A DNA stretch of 64,000 nucleotides, taken from positions 5,920-69,919 of the forward strand of contig JBCBCP010000012.1 of NCBI GenBank assembly GCA_038530575.1, given 5' to 3'. Shown in pieces: positions 27,900-36,181 of the stretch. Positions within the stretch are counted from its first letter, which is position 1. Each line of letters begins with the position of its first letter. This DNA comes from JBCBCP01 sp038530575 (GTDB taxonomy: Bacteria; Pseudomonadota; Alphaproteobacteria; Rhodobacterales; Rhodobacteraceae). The notes under the pieces were generated by a model. It saw only the letters and a program-made list of their open reading frames with translations, was not told where the DNA came from and did no database searches. The position numbers were made by a program, and so were the translations under genes.

Positions 27900-28877
27900 A
27901 TGCGTAAAACAATCACGGCAGTCACAGCAGGCCTCTTGCTGGCAACGGCTGCTCATGCCGAAGATATCACGCTTAAAATGGCCACAATCGCGCCCAGCCT
28001 TGGCCAAGCCATCACGATGGCAACGCTGGCCAATGTCGTCAGCAATGAACTGGACGGCATCTCGATTGAAGTTTCTGGCGGAGGGGCCGCGACGGTCCAT
28101 CAGATGGAAGTCGGGCGTGGCAACCTTGACTTCTCCATGACCGCGCCAGTGCTCTACAATCTTATGGCAGGCGGCAAAGCGATGTACAAAAACCAGGCCG
28201 ACGCGCCTGAACTCGCGAAAAACGTCTCGCTTCTGATGTGGTTCCCGTATGGGTCCTACAACTTTGCCGTTCGTGCCGACAGTGACATTCAGTATCTTGA
28301 TGATCTTGAGGGCGCATCTGTTTTCCTGGGTCCTCAAGGGGGCGGTGCCTACAACACCTCGCGGGGTTGGATCGAAGCGACGACAGGTCTTGTCGAAGGT
28401 CAGGACTACACCGCGATCAAGGCCAATTGGCAAACGGGATTTCAGGCCTTTCTTGACGGCAAGATTGACGTCTACGTGAACGGTTGTCTGGATCCGTGCG
28501 GTCAGTTCATCCAATTCACGGAAACTGAAGAAATTCGTTTTCTTGGGCCGGAAAGCGCAGAGGGCGAAGCCGTTGAAAAATTCTTGGGCAAATGGCGCCA
28601 CAGAGCAGAAGTTGCACCGGGCCTTTATGAAGGGCAAAAGAATGAAACCGCTGTAGCATCGCTAGACGGTGCCGTCGGCATCGCAGTTCGCTCAGATCTT
28701 GATGAAGAAGTTGTCTACCAAGTCACCAAAGCCTTCTGGGACAATCTGGACAAGGTGACATCTGACGCCCCCTGGGCGAAGGCCCTGAATATCAATTACG
28801 CGTCGCAGCAGCGCGGGCAAATGCAACTGCATCCCGGTGCCGCGCGGTATTTTCGGGAAGTCGGTGCGATAGACTAA
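27900..28877 (+). CDS. TAXI-family TRAP transporter solute-binding protein
   Basis: The 325-residue product has a clear Sec signal peptide (MRKTITAVTAGLLLATAAHA, cut before EDITLK) and TAXI features: ISIEVSGGGAATVHQMEVGRGNLDFS, YNFAVRADSDIQYLDDLEGASVFLG, and GGGAYNTSRGWIEA. I use the ATG at 27900, after AAAAGGGAG, rather than the upstream frame opening at 27795. It collects a ligand in the periplasm for the fused TRAP permease. The ligand is unknown but may be an aromatic or sulfated acid given the upstream arylsulfotransferase-family gene. A hairpin follows the stop. Confidence 0.93.
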   Translation: MRKTITAVTAGLLLATAAHAEDITLKMATIAPSLGQAITMATLANVVSNELDGISIEVSGGGAATVHQMEVGRGNLDFSMTAPVLYNLMAGGKAMYKNQADAPELAKNVSLLMWFPYGSYNFAVRADSDIQYLDDLEGASVFLGPQGGGAYNTSRGWIEATTGLVEGQDYTAIKANWQTGFQAFLDGKIDVYVNGCLDPCGQFIQFTETEEIRFLGPESAEGEAVEKFLGKWRHRAEVAPGLYEGQKNETAVASLDGAVGIAVRSDLDEEVVYQVTKAFWDNLDKVTSDAPWAKALNINYASQQRGQMQLHPGAARYFREVGAID

Positions 28878-28886
28878 CCACCCTTT

Positions 28887-28915
28887 GTCTGGCGGGGCTT
28901 GTTGCTCCGCCAGAC
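28887..28915 (+). terminator. Hairpin after the TRAP-TAXI operon
   Basis: GTCTGGCGG (28887-28895) pairs perfectly with CCGCCAGAC (28907-28915) around an 11-base loop, ten bases after the TAXI gene stop. There is no clear T run after it, so it may be a weak or processed terminator. Confidence 0.5.
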
Positions 28916-28980
28916 CTTGCGGGGGCTCTTTCCAGCGCCCGCCTGCCCAAGGCCGAAAAGCGGCGAAATAATAATAAACG

Positions 28981-29340
28981 CGCCTGAAGTCACTGAATAC
29001 TGTTGCCGATCTCAATCCACCGATGTGGTTCGACGGGTCAAGCATCCACTTGAACCGAAAGCTTTTAGACAAGGACCGAACCGAGCGCGTGTATCCAGTG
29101 CGTGGCATTTTTAATTCCGGTGCGCACTGTTGCGTTGCGACCGACTGGCCCGCAATGAGCGATGACCCAAATCCGTGGTTCGGGATACAAACACTGATCA
29201 CTCGCGCCAATCCCTCAATCGCTGGATACGGCGCGTTGGGCCCGGGTCAGGTCTTGCCGCTTTACACGCGCGCGCCGGCCCAAGCGATGGGCTGGGGCGA
29301 CCTCACCGGGACCCCGACCGTCGGCAAGAGCGCAGGTGTT
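28981..29340 (+). pseudogene. C-terminal remnant of a YtcJ-like amidohydrolase
   Basis: The frame around 28987-29340 reads SLNTVADLNPPMWFDG, ERVYPVRGIFNSGAH, CVATDWPAMSDDPNPWFGIQ and TRAPAQAMGWGDLTG, which is the C-terminal part of an amidohydrolase-3 (YtcJ-type) enzyme: the ATDWP segment corresponds to its metal-binding aspartate region. No N-terminal domain precedes it (a stop lies just upstream at the TAA-rich stretch) and the end runs into the direct repeat before the integrase remnant. I read it as a fragment left by the insertion or decay of the island. Confidence 0.6.
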
Positions 29341-29361
29341 CATCCCCAATCGGTTCCAAGT

Positions 29362-29383
29362 GTGGGAACGAATGTGGGAACGC
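29362..29383 (+). repeat. Left copy of island-flanking repeat (two GTGGGAAC units 12 bp apart)
   Basis: Two GTGGGAACG units lie at 29362-29370 and 29374-29382, immediately before the ATG of the broken integrase. A copy with only two mismatches over 22 bp is at 35767-35788, just after the second broken recombinase. The paired spacing looks like arm-type integrase or excisionase sites, or the ends of an integrated element. Confidence 0.6.
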
Positions 29384-29384
29384 A

Positions 29385-30000
29385 ATGCCTTTGAGTGCGC
29401 GGAAAGTGGAAACGGCTGGCCCCGGACGGCATGGTGACGGGCGCGGTCTGTTTCTCTACGTCAAAGCCTCTGGCGCGCGGTCTTGGGTGCTGCGGTATCA
29501 GGTGATGGGCAAGCGGCACGATCTGGGGCTTGGGGCTTATCCTAAGGTGTCCCTGGCCATGCCGCGCGACCGGGCACTACAAGCACCTCGCATGATCCAA
29601 GGGGGCGAAGACCCGATTGCCAAGAAACGGCAGGCCCACCCAAGACCCTCAAGGATGCAGCGCTCGAACTGATCGAAAGTATACGCCCCGGCTGAAAGAA
29701 CGCCAAGCACGCGGCGCAATGGGCCTCGACGCTTGAGGCTTACGTGTTCCCCAGCCTTGGTCGGATGCAGGTCGCCCGTATCGAGACGGCGGACGTGATG
29801 GGCGTTCTGAAACCGATCTGGACCGCCAAGCCGGAAACGGCCAACCGGGTGCGCCAGCGGATTGAGGCTGTGCTGGACTACGCCTCTGCGCTGGGTATTC
29901 GGACGGGCGACAACCCCGCGCGCTGGCGTGGGCATCTTGACCATCTGCTTCCCAAACCAACGAAGGTAAAGGCAGTCAAACATCACCCTGCCTTGCCCGA
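29385..30000 (+). pseudogene. P4-type (DUF4102) integrase, truncated and frameshifted
   Basis: From ATG 29385 the frame encodes an Arm-binding domain of a P4-type tyrosine integrase: GRGLFLYVKASGARSWVLRY, GKRHDLGLGAYPKVSLAMPRD, and GEDPIAKKRQA. Near 29640 the frame shifts; the next frame reads LKDAALELIESIRPG, then a TGA at 29693-29695 where a tryptophan codon is expected, then KNAKHAAQWASTLEAYVFPS and QRIEAVLDYASALGIRTG. After HHPALP at about 30000 the similarity ends and the whole catalytic domain is missing. The gene therefore cannot make an active recombinase. The stretch from 30000 to 30392 holds no gene I recognise. Confidence 0.8.
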
Positions 30001-30392
30001 GCTGAACGCAAGCGGCAGGACAGACCTGCCCAGCGGTCGGGTTCAGGCGACCATCACGGCAAACGGAATGCCAGCTTAGCCGTATTTCTAGTGTTTGAGG
30101 CGCAAAAACGGCGGCAGTGGGCGCGGCGGCTGAAGCGAGCGGGAAAAGTGCTGGAGCGCCGCGGCCCCCGGACTGCCGATCTGGAGGCCTCCATTGATGC
30201 GTTGCGCGGCGCCTCGGACGGTGCAGAACCTGATGGGCCTACCGACGATGCCCGGCGCCGCGCGACCTGGACAGCACAGCGCCAGTCCCAGAAATGGCGC
30301 GCCGGGACTGACTGTGGGCGTCCGACGTGTGAGTTGTTGCCCGCGCTTTGTTGACGTGCTAACCGTGCTTGGCTGATGTATTTGAGAGTATC

Positions 30393-33300
30393 ATGTCCGC
30401 GACGATCAGGGACATCCTGGCAGGCTTTCAGTCAGCCAACCTAGACGCGCTCAACGCAGCAGATTTCGCTTCAATCCAGTCTTTGAGCGGTCTGACCTTT
30501 GGTCAGGATGGGCTGTTTGCAAGCCCGATTGATGTTTCGGCGTTTCTCACAAATGTCGAGTTGGTCGATAACCTGCTCTTCGCGGTCAACGACGCATCCA
30601 GCGACATAGACGCCCTGGAAGCCTATTTGTTGCAGGCAAACCCCGGTTACTTTGCACTCTACACGCAGGAGTCGGACCGCCTGCAAGCGCAGGTCAATGC
30701 AGTCTGGGACGCGACCAATCCCAGCTTGTGGGACTTCATGACAGCCGAGTTTTCGGTTTTGACCACCGCGCTGACGGGTATTGCGACCACATTCTATTCG
30801 GCGATCGTGTCGGCCGCGGCGGCGGCGGGCACGCACCTTTTTGGTGCCGCGACGACGATCGGGACAATCCTGACCCCGGCGGCTTTGAATGATTACGCCA
30901 AGGTCGTGGGTGCGGGGACCGCTCTCGCCGTTGAGTTCGAGGACCTTTTGAGGAACGGGTTCGATTTTGTTGAAGTCCTTGAGGACTTAAACACGGCGAT
31001 GCAATCGAATAATCCGCAAGATCTGGCGGATGCGATCGACGCGACGCTGGACAATATCGGCGGGTTTGTTTCGCAGGCTGATCGGCTGGCAGATTTGCTG
31101 TCGCCGGTGCAGAAGCTGGACCCTAAGATTTCGGCGGTCCTCAAGATCGCGTCCGCGTTGAATGACTTTGGCGAAGCGCTGAACAAGGCCAAGGTACTGC
31201 AGGAGGCGGCGGACGATCCGAACCTCACGGAAACGTCGCGCAACTTTATCGACGATGTCCTGTTCTACACCCGGGTGGAGTATCTGGAGCACGCAGCGGA
31301 TGTTCTGGCGGCGATCAAGTCTGTCGCCGCGTTCCTGCCGGGCAGCACGGTAGTGGTGAGTTACCTCACCGACGCGGTTGGGGTGCTGAGCGATGTTGCC
31401 TCTGACTACAACGCGTCCCGCTGGGAGATTGACGCTGCGCGCTTTGACACGCTTTCGGGGCTGCTGAGTGTTCTGGCAGAGTATCAGGTTCTTCTTGGCG
31501 CGGCGCTGTACGAGGCCGACAGGCTGAACGGCGGCCTGTGGGGCACGGATCAGGACACGACCGGGCCGCTGGCGGATATCACTGCTGAATACCAGAACGT
31601 TCTCGCACAGGTGGCCGCGCAGGACAGTCAGGATAGCGTGACGGTTCAGAACCTTGCCGCAGTGTTGGGCAATGTCAGCGGCGGCATCGGCGCGCAGCGG
31701 GCCGTCGTGGACTATTCCGGCTATGCCGCTCGTCCCGGTGATGACTACACGCTCTATTTCACCCCAGACGCCGCGGGGTCGGATTACATCTGGGACGGCA
31801 CAACAACCGATTTCTTCAGCCTGAGCAGCTTTGAACACTACACCGTAACGGGCACCGAGGGCCGGGATTTCATTCGGACCGAAGGCGGGCGTGACGTGAT
31901 CCGCGCGGGTGCGGGTGACGATTATGTCTTTGCGGGAATTGGGGCCGACCATGTCTGGCTTGGGCGCGGCGATGACGCATTCGATACGCAGGACATGGAC
32001 GATCAGGTCTTTGGCGGGGCCGGCTTTGACATCCTGTACGTCAGCTGGAGCACTTTCACCACAGGCGTGACCTTGCAAACCGGCGCGACGACAGGCCAGT
32101 GGCAGGGGTTCGAAAGCTTCTCGGGTACGCTGACGCAGGGCGACGACGTTGTCATCTTCGATGGCGGTTTTCTTGAGACGATCAGCGGCCGTGCCGGGTT
32201 TGACCAGATCACGGTAGATTATTCGGGTTTTGCCGCGCGCGGCGGGGATGAGATCACGCTGTATTTCACCCCCGATGCAGCCGGGGGCGATTACGTCTGG
32301 GACGGCACTGCACTCGACTATTTCGATATTTCGACGTTTGAGCGCTACTTCATAACGGCCACGGCCGGGCATGATTTCATCCGCACAGAAGGCGGCAATG
32401 ACGTGATCCGCGCGGGGGGCGGAAATGATAGCGTGCGGGGCGGTGCGGGCCGCGATTTCGTCTGGCTGGATGCGGGCGACGACCTGTTCGAGACGTGGGA
32501 CATGGACGACCGCGCCTTTGGCGGGGTGGGCTATGACACGCTGATCGTCGACTGGCGCGGCTTTACCACCGGTGTGACGCTGGGCATCGATATGACAACG
32601 GGCCAATGGCAGGGGTTCGAGCATTACAGCGGAACCCTGACGCTTGGCGACGATGTTCTGGTCTATGAAGGCGCCTATCTGGATACGATCAGCGGCCATT
32701 CCGGCTTTGACCAGATCAGCGTGGACTATTCGGATTATGCCGCGCGCGGTGGTGACCTGTTCACCCTGTACTTCACGCCCGATGCATCGGGGTCCGACTA
32801 TATCTGGGATGGCACGGCGCTGGATTATTTCAATATTTCCAGCTTTGAACGCTACACGGTCACGGCAACGGCGGGGCACGATTATATCCGCACCGAGGGC
32901 GGCAATGACGTGATCCGCGCCGGCGCAGGGAACGACAATGTTCAGGGGGGGCTGGGTCGCGATTTCGTGTGGCTGGACGCCGGAGATGACCTGTTCGAGA
33001 CGTCAGATATGGACGACCGCGCTTTTGGGGGCACAGGCTATGATACGCTGATCGTTAGTTGGCAAGGCTTTGACACCGGCGTGACAGTCAGGAACAACGC
33101 GGGTGGTGGCCAATGGCAGGGCTTTGAAAAGATCACCGGCACGCTGACGCAGGGCGATGATGTGGTTGTTCTGAGCCGGGGGCTAATCGGGTCACTGAGC
33201 GGCTACACCGGCGAGGATCGCATCACGCTTAACTATTCGGCGTACGCCGCGCGTGGCGGCGATGGTTATACGCTTGTTTTCACTCCCGATCAGCTTGGTT

Positions 33301-34310
33301 CTGACCATATCTGGACCGGCAGCGGCACCGAGACGTTCAACATCTCCAGCTTTGAGCGGTATATTCTGATTGCCACGGCAGGGCATGATTATGTGCGCAC
33401 CGAAGGCGGGAACGATATCATCCGGCTGGGTGACGGCGATGACAACGCGAACGCGGGCGGAGGCAACGACGTCGTGCTGGGCGGAAATGGCCGCGACTCC
33501 TTAAACTTGGGCGGAGGGAACGACCGCTATATCGACACGGCCGAGGCCGGAATTGGCGGGCGCGATACCGTCAGCGGCGAAGACGGAAACGACTACATCA
33601 ACACGGGCGGCGGCGACGACAGTCTGAACGGCGGCAGCGGAGACGACACGCTGCTTGGCGGCGATGGGAATGACACCGTTGAAGGTGGAAAGGGCACCGA
33701 TCTGGCCAATCTGGGGAACGGCAACGACACCTACACTGACGCGCCGCAGGACGAGATGGACATCGTCAACGGCGGCAACGGTAACGACAGTATCAGCACC
33801 GGTGGTGGTGGGGACCGCATCACCGGCGGCAACGGGGCCGATACGATTGAAAGCGGCACTGGAAATGACGTGGTCCGCGGCGGGAATGGCGCTGACGATG
33901 TGGATCTGGGATCAGGCAACGACCGCTACACGGATACGGGCGAAGCCACTGCCGACGGGCAGGACACGATTAATGGCGGCGCAGGCAATGATTACATCCA
34001 CGGCGGCGGCGGGGATGACCGGATCATTGCCGGCACCGGAAACGATACACTGGTTGGCGGCGGGGGCTTTGACGATTTTGTGTTTGCCGACAATTTCGGC
34101 GTCAACATCATCCGGGACTTCAACGCGAATAATGGCAACGAGAACATCGTTTTAACAGACGTGTCGGCGATTGTTGACTATGCTGATCTGCTTGCAAACC
34201 ACATGCGCCAGGCCGGGGCGAACGTCCGCATCGAAGACGGCAACGGCAACATGATCACGCTCGTCGGTGAAAACCTCGCCGATCTGGACGAGTCGGATTT
34301 CGTGTTCTGA
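30393..34310 (+). CDS. Giant RTX calcium-binding protein with 169-residue tandem repeats, type I secreted
   Basis: This 1305-residue acidic protein has three parts. Residues 1 to about 435 are an Ala/Asp/Leu-rich, probably helical region with no family I recognise. Then a 169-residue unit (beginning near VDYSGYAAR and DYTLYFTPDAAGSDYIWDG, ending near GRAGFDQI) recurs at an exact 507-bp period from 31710, 32217, 32724 and 33231; the fourth copy merges into the next part. The last part holds classical RTX nonapeptides (GGxGxDxxx, e.g. GGSGDDTLLGGDGNDTV), which bind calcium, and ends in a typical type I secretion tail (LADLDESDFVF). The open frame begins with TTG at 30369; ATG 30393 is the likely start. 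No secretion genes are nearby. Likely an extracellular or surface protein; role unknown. Confidence 0.88.
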   Translation: MSATIRDILAGFQSANLDALNAADFASIQSLSGLTFGQDGLFASPIDVSAFLTNVELVDNLLFAVNDASSDIDALEAYLLQANPGYFALYTQESDRLQAQVNAVWDATNPSLWDFMTAEFSVLTTALTGIATTFYSAIVSAAAAAGTHLFGAATTIGTILTPAALNDYAKVVGAGTALAVEFEDLLRNGFDFVEVLEDLNTAMQSNNPQDLADAIDATLDNIGGFVSQADRLADLLSPVQKLDPKISAVLKIASALNDFGEALNKAKVLQEAADDPNLTETSRNFIDDVLFYTRVEYLEHAADVLAAIKSVAAFLPGSTVVVSYLTDAVGVLSDVASDYNASRWEIDAARFDTLSGLLSVLAEYQVLLGAALYEADRLNGGLWGTDQDTTGPLADITAEYQNVLAQVAAQDSQDSVTVQNLAAVLGNVSGGIGAQRAVVDYSGYAARPGDDYTLYFTPDAAGSDYIWDGTTTDFFSLSSFEHYTVTGTEGRDFIRTEGGRDVIRAGAGDDYVFAGIGADHVWLGRGDDAFDTQDMDDQVFGGAGFDILYVSWSTFTTGVTLQTGATTGQWQGFESFSGTLTQGDDVVIFDGGFLETISGRAGFDQITVDYSGFAARGGDEITLYFTPDAAGGDYVWDGTALDYFDISTFERYFITATAGHDFIRTEGGNDVIRAGGGNDSVRGGAGRDFVWLDAGDDLFETWDMDDRAFGGVGYDTLIVDWRGFTTGVTLGIDMTTGQWQGFEHYSGTLTLGDDVLVYEGAYLDTISGHSGFDQISVDYSDYAARGGDLFTLYFTPDASGSDYIWDGTALDYFNISSFERYTVTATAGHDYIRTEGGNDVIRAGAGNDNVQGGLGRDFVWLDAGDDLFETSDMDDRAFGGTGYDTLIVSWQGFDTGVTVRNNAGGGQWQGFEKITGTLTQGDDVVVLSRGLIGSLSGYTGEDRITLNYSAYAARGGDGYTLVFTPDQLGSDHIWTGSGTETFNISSFERYILIATAGHDYVRTEGGNDIIRLGDGDDNANAGGGNDVVLGGNGRDSLNLGGGNDRYIDTAEAGIGGRDTVSGEDGNDYINTGGGDDSLNGGSGDDTLLGGDGNDTVEGGKGTDLANLGNGNDTYTDAPQDEMDIVNGGNGNDSISTGGGGDRITGGNGADTIESGTGNDVVRGGNGADDVDLGSGNDRYTDTGEATADGQDTINGGAGNDYIHGGGGDDRIIAGTGNDTLVGGGGFDDFVFADNFGVNIIRDFNANNGNENIVLTDVSAIVDYADLLANHMRQAGANVRIEDGNGNMITLVGENLADLDESDFVF

Positions 34311-34765
34311 CATCGCGCCTCGGGTATTGTGCGTGTCAGGCCAGCGTCGGCTCGCCCTACGAAGGCAGAGTGTCCGGCATGGATCGATGATGAGACAGCT
34401 AGGCCTTGGGGCGCGCTGGCCCCAAGGACGACAAGCAAACCACGTCAATCGACTGAAAGCACTGCCCCTGTTCTTTCCGCAGGAAGAACCGGTTTTGCCT
34501 CCAAGCCGCCGGCGGGGAGGTTGCTTAGTTCGAGCTGCCAGCCGCTTTGTTTCATTAACCCCGGAACCTTCGACAGACCCAGCCCCGAGCCCCGCCATAA
34601 CGTCCACGGCACGGGAGGCCGAAACCGTCCTGATCCCGCGCCTGAAACGCTAACACCAGAATCGACATTAAGGTGGGGGACACATGCCCCCCTTTACTTC
34701 CGGTTCTGCACCCCAACCAAACCGAACAGTTTTGACGGTCAAAATTTGAGCGGGAGACGAGGCGA
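34311..34765. other. Gene-free spacer after the RTX gene, with a remnant and an inverted repeat
   Basis: No intact gene is visible. CCTTGGGGC (34404-34412) and GCCCCAAGG (34419-34427) form a perfect 9-bp stem with a 6-base loop, without a T tract. A 50-codon histidine-kinase fragment lies on the minus strand at 34445-34594. Confidence 0.5.
34445..34594 (-). pseudogene. Histidine kinase ATPase-domain C-terminal fragment
   Basis: On the minus strand the frame from 34594 to a TGA at 34445 reads RGSGLGLSKVPGLMKQSGW, then LELSNLPAGGLEAKPVLP. GSGLGLSKV is the G2 box of a HATPase_c domain and the remainder fits the end of a sensor kinase or sensor-type chemotaxis kinase. Nothing recognisable of the kinase precedes it, so it is a stranded remnant within the island. 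Confidence 0.5.
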
Positions 34766-35736
34766 ATGACCAAAAAAACCCAACGAGAAGAACGAACGGA
34801 TCAAGCGCGATTATCTTCTCTATCGCAAGCACGCCAAGCAGTGTTCCGTCAAAACCCTGAATAGTGAAATCGCGGCGCTGGAACGCTTCGACGTTTGGAA
34901 TGGGCGCAAGGACTTTACGAAGTTTCACGTTGATTGGGCCGTCGGATTTCGCGCACATTTGGACACGGCAAGAACCTTAACGGGCCAGCCGCTGGCCAAA
35001 TCCACAAGCCATGCGATCATGGCGACGATGCGCGACTTTACACTCTGGTTGTCCCAGCAAGACGGCTATCGCCGCAGGATCAAGGCGGCGGATGCAAGCT
35101 ATTTCCAGCTTTCCCGCAGGGATGAAGCCGAGGCTCGCGATGATGCCTGCCGATACCCCCCGCCAAATGCGCGATAGAGCCATCTTTGCTCTGCTGTGCC
35201 TGACGGGCATCCGCGTCGAAGCGCTCACGTCCCTTAAGTTCAAGCATGTTGATCTGGACGAAAAGTCTGTCACCCAAAACCCGCGCGAGGTGGCTACCAA
35301 GTTCGGCAAACGGATCGACACCTTTTTTGCCAAGGACTTCGCTGAAGCAGAGGCTCCGTTGCGTGACTGGATAACCCATCTCAATGAAGTAGCCCTCTAT
35401 GGCCCCAGCGACCCTCTGTTTCCCGCAACGGCGCTGACGGTTCAGGCAAATTCCGGTTTCGCAGCAAATGGCTTCAAGCGTGCGCATTGGAAAACGACCG
35501 AGCCGGTGAGGAAGATCGTGAATGCGGCCTTTGGGGAGGCTGGCCTGCCACCCTTCGGCCCCCACGCGTTCCGGCACATGCTTGCTCGGCACGCTGCGAA
35601 AAACAGCACGAGCGTGGCGGAGTTCATCGCCACCGCGCAAAACCTAGGCCATAGCGATCCCCTCACAACGCTGCGCAGCTACGGACAAATCAGCCGAGAC
35701 GAGCAACGACGTATTGTTACCGGGGAAAGCGAGTGA
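34766..35736 (+). pseudogene. Tyrosine recombinase (phage-integrase family), at least two frame disruptions
   Basis: ATG 34766 with a good ribosome site (GGGAGACGAGG) starts MTKK and then falls out of frame at a run of seven A (34772-34778). One base fewer would continue into NEKNERIKRDYLLYRKHAKQ, an N-terminal SAM-like core-binding domain, running to a stop at 35175. The catalytic domain resumes in another frame at about 35143 (MPADTPRQMRDRAIFALLCL) and contains the full set of catalytic residues: R in GIRVEAL, HxxR in HAFRHMLARHA, H in LGHSDPLTT and the Tyr in LRSYGQ. A linker of perhaps 20-30 residues seems lost between the parts. It ends 30 bases before the right flanking repeat. Confidence 0.75.
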
Positions 35737-35766
35737 CGGAATGGGCACTTCAACTGACGGCCAAAC

Positions 35767-35788
35767 GTGGGAACAAGTGTGGGAACGC
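35767..35788 (+). repeat. Right copy of island-flanking repeat
   Basis: GTGGGAAC units at 35767-35774 and 35779-35786, again 12 bp apart, match the left copy at 29362 in 20 of 22 positions and in orientation. The copy lies 52 bases from the 3' end of tRNA-Ser. Together the copies bracket 6.4 kb containing the RTX gene and both broken recombinases. Confidence 0.6.
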
Positions 35789-35840
35789 GCACTCCAACCT
35801 TTTATTTTATCATTTATAATCAATATGCAAAAGGACTGGG

Positions 35841-35930
35841 TGGCGGAGGCTGTGGGATTCGAACCCACGGGACGCTCTCACGCCCAACGGTTTTCAAGAC
35901 CGCCGCATTCGACCACTCTGCCAAACCTCC
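35841..35930 (-). tRNA. tRNA-Ser (anticodon TGA)
   Basis: The minus strand folds as a class II tRNA of 90 bases including an encoded CCA: acceptor GGAGGTT, anticodon stem-loop CGGTCTTGAAAACCG with TGA as anticodon, a long variable arm (GGGCGTGAGAGCGTCCC region), T arm GTGGGTTCGAATCCCAC. The 3' end faces the RTX island, the usual geometry for tRNA-targeted integration, although I found no second copy of the tRNA 3' end at the left side. Confidence 0.95.
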
Positions 35931-36181
35931 GGTGCGCTGCCTCTAACCCGGACACGCGCGATTCGGCAATTCGACTTCGCGCGGCACACCTGATCTCGCC
36001 CCGTCTACATGTCGCATCTGTCCTGTCGCGCCTTCCGCGGTCTCACGGCCCGGTTGGAGGATCGCCGCCCACAGCAAACGCGGCGCTTGGCGTGCGACGC
36101 TTTGCGCGCTATGCTGCCAAAAAGCACCGGCCAAAGAGCCGGGCACGAGGCAATTCAGGCAATCGAGACGGCGAGGCAGGC

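Noticed and set aside
28881..29400. Search for a second copy of the tRNA-Ser 3' end as the left attachment site
   Set aside because: TGGCGGGG at about 28890 is part of the hairpin after the TAXI gene and does not extend into a tRNA match.
30091..30354. 87-codon frame before the RTX gene
   Set aside because: Arg-rich product without a family pattern or ribosome site; it lies in decayed DNA after the integrase remnant, so I did not call it a gene.
30987..32879. 630-codon open frame on the minus strand
   Set aside because: It is antisense to the repeat part of the RTX protein; the repeat keeps the opposite frame open, and the translation is Arg/Ile-rich without any family pattern.
33400..34080. 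Short regular repeats that could suggest a CRISPR array
   Set aside because: They are in frame and encode RTX nonapeptides; there are no conserved repeats separated by unique spacers of constant length, and no cas genes.
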